Below are positions 6,877 through 11,702 of a DNA stretch of 11,702 bases, one piece after another. Below the pieces are notes generated by a model. That model saw only the letters and a list, made by a program, of their open reading frames with translations. It was not told the origin of the DNA and made no database searches. Numbering within the stretch: position 1 is the stretch's first letter; each line of letters begins with the position of its first letter. The position numbers and the translations under genes were made by a program. Source of the DNA: Dehalococcoidales bacterium (GTDB lineage Bacteria > Chloroflexota > Dehalococcoidia > Dehalococcoidales > RBG-16-60-22); contig DAOVRI010000041.1 in NCBI GenBank assembly GCA_030628245.1, positions 1 to 11,702 of the forward strand, written 5' to 3'.

Positions 6877-7535
6877 AAGACCGCCTGGACGAACAGACGA
6901 TTGCGCTGCGGGCAGCCCGCGAGTTCACCGACGGCTCGGTGGTCAACCTGGGCTACGGTATGCCCGGCCTGTGCGCCAACCTTATCCCCGGGGACAGGAC
7001 CGTCTTTTTCCAGAGCGAGAACGGCATGCTGGGCTACGGAATCCTGGCCACGGATGAGGAAAAGGACTACGAACTGATTAACGCTTCCGACCAGCCGGTG
7101 ACACCCCTGCCCGGCATGTGCTTTTTCGATAGCGCCGCCGCCTTCGACATGATAAGAGGGGGGCATATCGACATCGTGGTGCTGGGCGCCTACCAGGTCT
7201 CGGAAACGGGCGGCCTGGCCAACTGGGGTCGGCCGGGCCGACCTGCCACCGGCATGGGGGGAGGCATGGACCTGGCTGTCGGCGCGAAAAAAGTAATCGT
7301 CACCATGCTTCATACCACAAAAGACGGCGGGCCGCGTATCGTCGGGAACTGCACCTATCCCCTGACGGCCCGGCGTTGCGTCAGCCTCATCATCACCGAC
7401 CTCGCGGTTATGGAAGTAACTGAGAATGGACTCGTGCTCAAGGAGATAGCGCCCGGCTGGACAGTCCCGGAGGTGCAGGCGCTTACCGAAGCCGATATAA
7501 AACCCGCCGAAGACCTGAAGGAAATAGAGCTTTAA
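6873..7535 (+). CDS. Class I CoA-transferase subunit B
   Basis: This 220-residue beta subunit pairs with the preceding alpha chain. The catalytic glutamate, which forms the enzyme-CoA thioester in this family, is E49 in the motif QSENGMLGYG (47-56), close to the family form SENGxxG. Other family landmarks are NLGYGMPG near residue 25 and the glycine loop TGMGGGMDLAVGAKK near 127-141. The start overlaps the alpha stop by four bases, with GGAGG 8 bases upstream inside the alpha gene. With the neighbouring AOR genes it could activate the acids made by aldehyde oxidation, which is inference from context. Confidence 0.92.
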   Translation: MKDRLDEQTIALRAAREFTDGSVVNLGYGMPGLCANLIPGDRTVFFQSENGMLGYGILATDEEKDYELINASDQPVTPLPGMCFFDSAAAFDMIRGGHIDIVVLGAYQVSETGGLANWGRPGRPATGMGGGMDLAVGAKKVIVTMLHTTKDGGPRIVGNCTYPLTARRCVSLIITDLAVMEVTENGLVLKEIAPGWTVPEVQALTEADIKPAEDLKEIEL

Positions 7536-7563
7536 AAATTACCGAAATGGGAGACAGGCAGTC

Positions 7564-8238
7564 ATGGAAGTAATTGTCCCGGCTCAACCCGAACCGATAA
7601 AGCTGGACATTGCTAGAATGGCCCTGGTCGTCGTCGACATGCAAAACTCCTTCTGTAAAAAAGGAGGCATGTTCGACTACCTAGGGAAGCTCAATGAAGT
7701 AAAGACGAAGCGCGTCATCGAAGTCGATAAGCAAGTAATCGAGGCATTCCGAAACAAGGCGATAAAGATTATCTATCTCAGGATGACCTACGGGCCGGAC
7801 CTGGCCGGTTCCGGGGGGTTGGAATCACCCAATTCCTGGAAAGAGAGCGGGCTGGTAGCCATGCGCCAGCACCCGGAAATGAAAGGCAAGTTCCTGACAC
7901 TGGATACGCGGGACTGGGAGATAGTCGATGAACTCAAGCCCGCAACGGATGACATCACCATCAACAAGAGCCGGTACAGCGGCTTCGTTAACACGGAGCT
8001 TGATGATATTTTAAAGAAACAAAACATCAAGTATCTCGCGTTTATCGGCCTCTTTACCAACGTTTGCGTGGAGTCGACCCTCCGCGATGCCTTTTTCCAC
8101 GAGTACTTCCCTTTGCTGGTCAGCGACGCCTGCGGCAACACCGGCCCCGATTATGTCCAGGATGCCACCGTCTGGAATGTTAGTTCGGTCTTCGGATGGG
8201 TGACCACCGCCGGGGATTTGATAAAATCCCTGAAATAG
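7564..8238 (+). CDS. Isochorismatase-fold amidohydrolase, RutB-like
   Basis: This 224-residue cysteine hydrolase of the isochorismatase-like superfamily has its triad clearly in place: D25 in VVVDMQNSF, K135 in INKSRYSGF and C168 in TNVCVESTLRD. These are nearly the same positions as in E. coli RutB (D24, K133, C166). Long stretches recall RutB: the SPN...K....MR.....GK block, DWEIVDELKP, SRYSGF.NT.LD.IL and TNVCVESTLRD.FF.EYF. RutB hydrolyses ureidoacrylate or its peroxy form, releasing carbamate. The closeness suggests a ureido, carbamoyl or amide substrate, but no other rut gene is nearby, so this may be a paralogue with a different substrate. It lies 28 bases after the CoA-transferase, with GGGAG upstream of the ATG, and precedes the dehydrogenase, so it is probably in one operon with both. 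Confidence 0.88.
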   Translation: MEVIVPAQPEPIKLDIARMALVVVDMQNSFCKKGGMFDYLGKLNEVKTKRVIEVDKQVIEAFRNKAIKIIYLRMTYGPDLAGSGGLESPNSWKESGLVAMRQHPEMKGKFLTLDTRDWEIVDELKPATDDITINKSRYSGFVNTELDDILKKQNIKYLAFIGLFTNVCVESTLRDAFFHEYFPLLVSDACGNTGPDYVQDATVWNVSSVFGWVTTAGDLIKSLK

Positions 8239-8273
8239 ACTATAACTTTTATATCCCCAAAAAGGAGGCAGAC

Positions 8274-9041
8274 ATGTCACCGGTATTAAAAGACAAGGTA
8301 GCTATTATCACCGGAGCCGGCCGCGGTCTCGGTAAAGCATTCGCCCTGCGGTTCGCCGATGAAGGCGCCCGGCTGCTGCTCCCCGATATCAGCCTGGAAC
8401 GCGCCGAGGGCACCGTGAAGGAAATAAAAGCAAAGGGCGGGGAAGCCACCGCCATGCTGACCGATATCTCCGAGGAAAAAGACACGCAAAAAATGGCCGA
8501 GGAGGTCATGCGGCTCTACGGCAGGGTGGATATCCTGCTCAATAACGCCGCCATGTACTACGGCGTCGGGCGGCGGGAGTGGGACGACTGGTCGGTAAAG
8601 GACTGGGACCGCATCTTCGAGGTGAATGTCCGGGGGACTTACCTGTGCTGCAAGGCCATCGGTCCTCTCATGGAGAAGCAAGGCAGCGGTAAAATCATCA
8701 ATATCGCCTCGGATGTCTTTAAAGTGCCCGGGGCCGTTAACCTTCTGGCCTACGCCTGCAGCAAGTCGGCCGTTTACGCCCTGACGCAGGCTCTCGCCCG
8801 CGCCCTGGGACCCTCCGGAATCAACGTCAACTGCATCGGCCCGGGGTTCACGGCTACCGAGGCCAGCCTGGGCCAGGACGGCAATAAATCGTCCTTCGAC
8901 GCTACTGTTGATATGCAGTGTATCAAGCGCCGCGAGGAGCCTTCCGACCTCCCCGGCACGGCAGTGTTTCTGGCTTCGGCAGACTCGGACTTCGTCACAG
9001 GCCATTATATCGTCGTCAACGGCGGCAGTGTGCTGCTTTAA
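8274..9041 (+). CDS. Short-chain dehydrogenase/reductase (SDR), classical type
   Basis: This 255-residue NAD(P)-dependent oxidoreductase has all classical SDR motifs. TGAGRGLG (13-20) binds the cofactor, D38 after the second strand suggests NAD(H) preference, and NNAA (90-93) and N118 are structural. The catalytic set is S146, Y160 and K164 (YACSK). IGPGF near 188-192 and the C-terminal VTGHYIVVNGGS fit the FabG-like group. AAAGGAGG a few bases upstream fixes the ATG at 8274; longer in-frame starts would run into the upstream hydrolase gene. It is 35 bases after the RutB-like gene. It could interconvert a hydroxy acid or alcohol with the keto compound used by the neighbouring enzymes; substrate is not predictable from the sequence. 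Confidence 0.92.
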   Translation: MSPVLKDKVAIITGAGRGLGKAFALRFADEGARLLLPDISLERAEGTVKEIKAKGGEATAMLTDISEEKDTQKMAEEVMRLYGRVDILLNNAAMYYGVGRREWDDWSVKDWDRIFEVNVRGTYLCCKAIGPLMEKQGSGKIINIASDVFKVPGAVNLLAYACSKSAVYALTQALARALGPSGINVNCIGPGFTATEASLGQDGNKSSFDATVDMQCIKRREEPSDLPGTAVFLASADSDFVTGHYIVVNGGSVLL

Positions 9042-9044
9042 TGA

Positions 9045-9074
9045 TTGTTTGCAAATACGCTTTACCAGGATAAT
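9045..9074 (+). promoter_or_regulatory. Weak candidate promoter before the 2-oxoacid oxidoreductase genes
   Basis: TTGTTT (9045-9050) and GATAAT (9069-9074) with an 18-base spacer lie in the 98-base gap after the SDR gene. The -10 is good, the -35 matches only in TTG. Read-through from the upstream genes is also possible. Confidence 0.3.
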
Positions 9075-9099
9075 GGAACAAGGGAGGCAATCATACTTA

Positions 9100-9117
9100 C
9101 ATAGTGCAATTACTATG
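9100..9117. promoter_or_regulatory. Operator-like dyad upstream of the 2-oxoacid oxidoreductase genes
   Basis: CATAGT (9100-9105) and ACTATG (9112-9117) are perfect inverted arms around GCAATT, 22 bases before the start codon of the alpha subunit. The sequence shares GTGCAA and TACTATG with the promoter region of the ABC operon (see findings). A transcription-factor site is plausible but unproven. Confidence 0.35.
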
Positions 9118-9139
9118 ATTTCTGGAAGGAGAATTGCTG

Positions 9140-10336
9140 ATGAAAGCTCAAAAAGGTCAGGTTAAGGTGATAACCGGCAATGCTACCGCCGCCTACGCGG
9201 CAATGCTTTGCCGACCGGATGTCGTGACTTCGTACCCCATAACTCCCATGAGCGAGGTGGCGGAGCAGCTTTCCGCATTTCATGCCGATGGAATTCTTGA
9301 TGCCGAGATGGTTGAGGTTGAGGGAGAAAATTCAGCTATGAACGTTGTCGCTGCCGCCAGTATTTCCGGTGGTCGGGCTTTCACCGCTACTTCTTCCTGG
9401 GGTTTATCCTTCATGTATGATGCCGTACAGCAGGCCTCTGGCTTCAGGGCACCGGTGGTGATGGCTATCGCCAACCGCGAAACGCCCGGCATCCTGGCTG
9501 TCTCCGGCGGCCAGCAGGACATCGTCAGCGCGAGAGATACCGGGTGGATTCAGATTATTGTTGAAGATTGTCAGGAAATCTTTGACACCATAATAATGGC
9601 CTTTCGGCTGGCGGAGGACTACGATATCCAGCTTCCGGTGATGGTAAACTACGATGGATTTTACCTCTCCTATCTGGCGCAGGCGGTAGAAATCGCTGCC
9701 CGGGAAGACGTCGACAGGTTCCTGGAGCCTTTAAAGCAGCAGCCGCAGCGCCCCAGGCTAGTCCCGGGGGAGCCTCTGGGAGCAGGTACGCACGGCATTG
9801 AGATTGGGTTTGTTGAGCTGCGCTATAAGCACTGTACGGCCATGGAGCGAGCAACCACCAAGCTGGACAAGATAGACAAAGAGTTCGGGGAACTTTTCGG
9901 GCGGAGCTATGGAGGCCAGATAGAGGAATACCTCACCGGGGACGCTGAGATAATAGTGATAGCCTCCGGTGGTGCCGCCGGGACAGCACGGACAGTGGTT
10001 GATGCCAAAAGAAATGAAGGAATAAAAGTAGGTCTAATCAAGATAAGGCTGTTCCGCCCCTTTCCCCGCAAGCGGTTGGTCGAAGCCCTGAGGGGGAAAA
10101 AGGCAATCGGAGTCATTGACCGAAGTGTTTGTTTCGGCTGGAACTGCGGACCAATGTATATGGAATTAAGGGCGCTTTCGCCAGATATTGGCGTCGTGCC
10201 TATGTTGAGCTATATTGACGGCATGGCCAATCTTGATATAACCACACCACATATAGAGAGGGTAATCGACGAGACCTATGCCGCCGCCCGCGGCAAGCCT
10301 TACCAGGAGGTGACCTGGATACCTTTGGAAGAGTGA
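9140..10336 (+). CDS. porA: 2-oxoacid:ferredoxin oxidoreductase alpha subunit (PorA-like)
   Basis: This 398-residue alpha chain belongs to the pyruvate/2-oxoacid:ferredoxin oxidoreductase family, which converts a 2-oxoacid plus CoA to an acyl-CoA, CO2 and reduced ferredoxin. Domain I contains SYPITPMSE (31-39, with the conserved Thr), VEVEGENSA (58-66) and FTATSSWGL (81-89); the C-terminal half is a transketolase-C-like domain. R113 in ANRETPG matches the substrate-carboxylate Arg. However, the loop after it reads GILAVSGGQQD, where pyruvate enzymes usually have a P-x-N-x-W-x-D-H type sequence, so the substrate may not be pyruvate. ATG 9140 follows AAGGAG by 8 bases; an in-frame TTG at 9134 is less likely. 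Its stop overlaps the region of the beta start. Delta (ferredoxin-like) and gamma chains are not adjacent. Codons appear somewhat less GC-rich than in flanking genes. Confidence 0.9.
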   Translation: MKAQKGQVKVITGNATAAYAAMLCRPDVVTSYPITPMSEVAEQLSAFHADGILDAEMVEVEGENSAMNVVAAASISGGRAFTATSSWGLSFMYDAVQQASGFRAPVVMAIANRETPGILAVSGGQQDIVSARDTGWIQIIVEDCQEIFDTIIMAFRLAEDYDIQLPVMVNYDGFYLSYLAQAVEIAAREDVDRFLEPLKQQPQRPRLVPGEPLGAGTHGIEIGFVELRYKHCTAMERATTKLDKIDKEFGELFGRSYGGQIEEYLTGDAEIIVIASGGAAGTARTVVDAKRNEGIKVGLIKIRLFRPFPRKRLVEALRGKKAIGVIDRSVCFGWNCGPMYMELRALSPDIGVVPMLSYIDGMANLDITTPHIERVIDETYAAARGKPYQEVTWIPLEE

Positions 10337-10344
10337 GGGAGAAA

Positions 10345-11274
10345 ATGGCACAGCAAGAGAAGAAAAAATCACGAGTTTTTGACTATTTCTGCGAAAAAGA
10401 GGACCCGTATGTGGGAGGAGTTGCCTGGTGTGCTGGCTGCACACTGGAACTTGCCGCCAGGTTTGTGCCGAAGGTTCTGGGAAATGATATGGTGCTGGTC
10501 GGTTGCCCTGGTTGTTCGGCACCTGTTTTTTACGGACAGAACACGGGAGCCTGGCATCGTTTGTCTTACTTCAGCTGCCTGATGACCGGAGTCGCTTCCA
10601 GCGCCACCGGTATTTCCAGGTATTTCCGCAGGATAGGTAAAGATGTCACCGTAGTATGTTTCACCGGCGATGGCTGTGCTGCCGATGTTGGCTTCCAGCC
10701 TCTCAGCGGTGCCGCGGAAAGAAACGAGCACATAATTTATATTTGCTATGACAACGAAGGGTACATGAACACCGGCTACCAGAGAAGCAGCACCACGCCT
10801 CTGGGTGCTTCTACCAGCACGACACCGGCTGGCATTGCCAGCAAAGGCAAGCCGACACCGGCCAAGAACATGCCGCTTATTATGTCCTTACACGGAGCCG
10901 CCTATGTGGCTACCGCTACCCTGAGTCACCTGGAGGACTTCGCCAAGAAACTACTCAAAGCAAAGGAAAAGAAAAACGAAGGGTTCGTTTATATTCATGT
11001 ATTTGCCCCCTGCAATATGGGCTGGCGAATGGAAAGTAATTCATCGATTCAGGTATGCCGGATGGCTGTTAGAACTAACTACTTCCCGCTGTGGGAAGCC
11101 GAGAATGGCAAGTTCCGCCTCACCCAGGAAACGGCTAATCCCAGGCCGATTCAGGAGTTCACCAGGCCGATTCGCAAATTTGCCCACCTAAAAGAGGCCG
11201 ATATAGATAAGCTGCAACAGATGGTTGATGAAAGGTATGCATTCATCAAGGGTCTTTGCGCCATCGGTAACTAG
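10345..11274 (+). CDS. porB: 2-oxoacid:ferredoxin oxidoreductase beta subunit (PorB-like, TPP-binding)
   Basis: This 309-residue beta chain binds thiamine diphosphate and a [4Fe-4S] cluster. The TPP site is GDGCAADVG (108-116), followed by NEGYMNTGYQRSSTTPLGA (137-155), the classic PorB segment. Cluster cysteines are C29 and C32 (WCAGC), one of C54/C57 (GCPGC) and C223 (APCNMGW), matching the C-x2-C ... C ... C layout of the family. ATG 10345 is preferred because GAGG (10335-10338) lies 6 bases upstream; a GTG at 10333 overlapping the alpha stop would add four residues. It directly follows the alpha gene and should form the catalytic alpha-beta unit. The next gene is a second AOR after a 57-base gap, suggesting both ferredoxin-linked enzymes act in one pathway. 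Confidence 0.92.
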   Translation: MAQQEKKKSRVFDYFCEKEDPYVGGVAWCAGCTLELAARFVPKVLGNDMVLVGCPGCSAPVFYGQNTGAWHRLSYFSCLMTGVASSATGISRYFRRIGKDVTVVCFTGDGCAADVGFQPLSGAAERNEHIIYICYDNEGYMNTGYQRSSTTPLGASTSTTPAGIASKGKPTPAKNMPLIMSLHGAAYVATATLSHLEDFAKKLLKAKEKKNEGFVYIHVFAPCNMGWRMESNSSIQVCRMAVRTNYFPLWEAENGKFRLTQETANPRPIQEFTRPIRKFAHLKEADIDKLQQMVDERYAFIKGLCAIGN

Positions 11275-11331
11275 ATGAAAACTGGCTCGAGTTATTTTTC
11301 ACGAACTTAATGCTGAAAAGGAGACAATCTG

Positions 11332-11702
11332 ATGTATAAAGGTGGTTACACAGGCAAGATTCTGAGGATAGATTTAAGCAAACAGTCGGCCAGGGAAGAA
11401 GCGGTCCCGGAGGAACTGGCTAAAAATTACCTGGGAGGCGCCGGTTTTGCCATCAAATGTCTCTACGACGAGGTGAAACCGGAGACCCCCGCCCTGGATA
11501 AAGACAACAAGCTCATCTTCGCGGTCGGACCGCTGACGGCCACGGGCGCCAGCTGCTCCAGTCGGATGGCCGTAGTGGCCAAGTCGCCGCTGACGGGCGC
11601 CGTCGGCATGGCCCTCGCCGGAGGGCAGTTCCCTGCTGAGATGAAATTGGCCGGCTACGACATGATTATCATCGAGGGCAAGGCGGATAAGCCCACTTAT
11701 GT
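11332..11702 (+). CDS. Aldehyde:ferredoxin oxidoreductase family protein, N-terminal part (runs off window)
   Basis: The first 123 codons of a second AOR-type gene are open to the window end. GYTGKILRIDLS (5-16), YLGGAGFAIK (33-42), SSRMAVVAKSPLTG and KLAGYDMIIIEGKADKP are N-terminal pterin-domain landmarks. ATG 11332 follows AAGGAG (11318-11323) by 8 bases. The segment after KSPLTG reads AVGMALAGGQF instead of the GWGDANSGG form in the first AOR of this window, so the two are distant paralogues rather than a recent duplication. The cysteine cluster and C-terminus lie outside the window, so intactness cannot be judged. Confidence 0.9.
   Translation, partial: MYKGGYTGKILRIDLSKQSAREEAVPEELAKNYLGGAGFAIKCLYDEVKPETPALDKDNKLIFAVGPLTATGASCSSRMAVVAKSPLTGAVGMALAGGQFPAEMKLAGYDMIIIEGKADKPTY

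Noticed and set aside
11275..11310. 11-codon frame starting immediately after the beta-subunit stop
   Set aside because: No ribosome site and too short to support; likely just the intergenic spacer before the second AOR.

Overview
The window reads as a piece of a strictly anaerobic bacterial genome of moderate to high GC. The evidence is gene content: two tungsten/molybdenum-pterin aldehyde:ferredoxin oxidoreductase (AOR) family genes, a two-subunit 2-oxoacid:ferredoxin oxidoreductase, a class I CoA-transferase, and a probable selenoprotein. Promoters look sigma70-like (TTGACA-17-TATATT) and Shine-Dalgarno sites are clear, so it is bacterial. Dehalococcoidia (Chloroflexota) or Desulfobacterota-type anaerobes fit, but no marker gene in the window settles this.

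Left part, minus strand (about 3.94 kb down to 0.24 kb): a tight four-gene operon encodes an ABC ATPase, two ABC-2 permeases and a C-GCAxxG-C-C family redox protein. The last gene is the highlight. Its good ribosome site and ATG lie 90 bases upstream of the first ATG of the uninterrupted frame, and the frame contains one in-frame TGA. That TGA sits exactly where the family has its first conserved cysteine, and a bacterial SECIS-like hairpin follows it. A conventional gene caller would truncate this protein and lose its N-terminus. A weak, short open frame (78-221) lies beyond it.

Middle, minus strand (4.1-6.0 kb): a complete AOR family gene with its own strong promoter and an 11-bp terminator hairpin. 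It is transcribed divergently from the right-hand genes. The 200-base divergent region (5963-6162) holds two back-to-back consensus promoters and two dyad symmetries placed on their -35 elements, which suggests joint regulation.

Right part, plus strand (6.16-11.70 kb): CoA-transferase A and B, a RutB-like isochorismatase-fold amidohydrolase, a short-chain dehydrogenase, the 2-oxoacid:ferredoxin oxidoreductase alpha and beta chains, and the start of a second AOR that runs off the window. Together they read as a ferredoxin-linked catabolic unit: hydrolysis of an amide or ureido bond, alcohol/carbonyl conversion, aldehyde oxidation to acid, acid activation to a CoA ester, and 2-oxoacid oxidative decarboxylation. 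The actual substrate cannot be read from the sequence. No regulator, RNA gene, insertion sequence or CRISPR array was seen.
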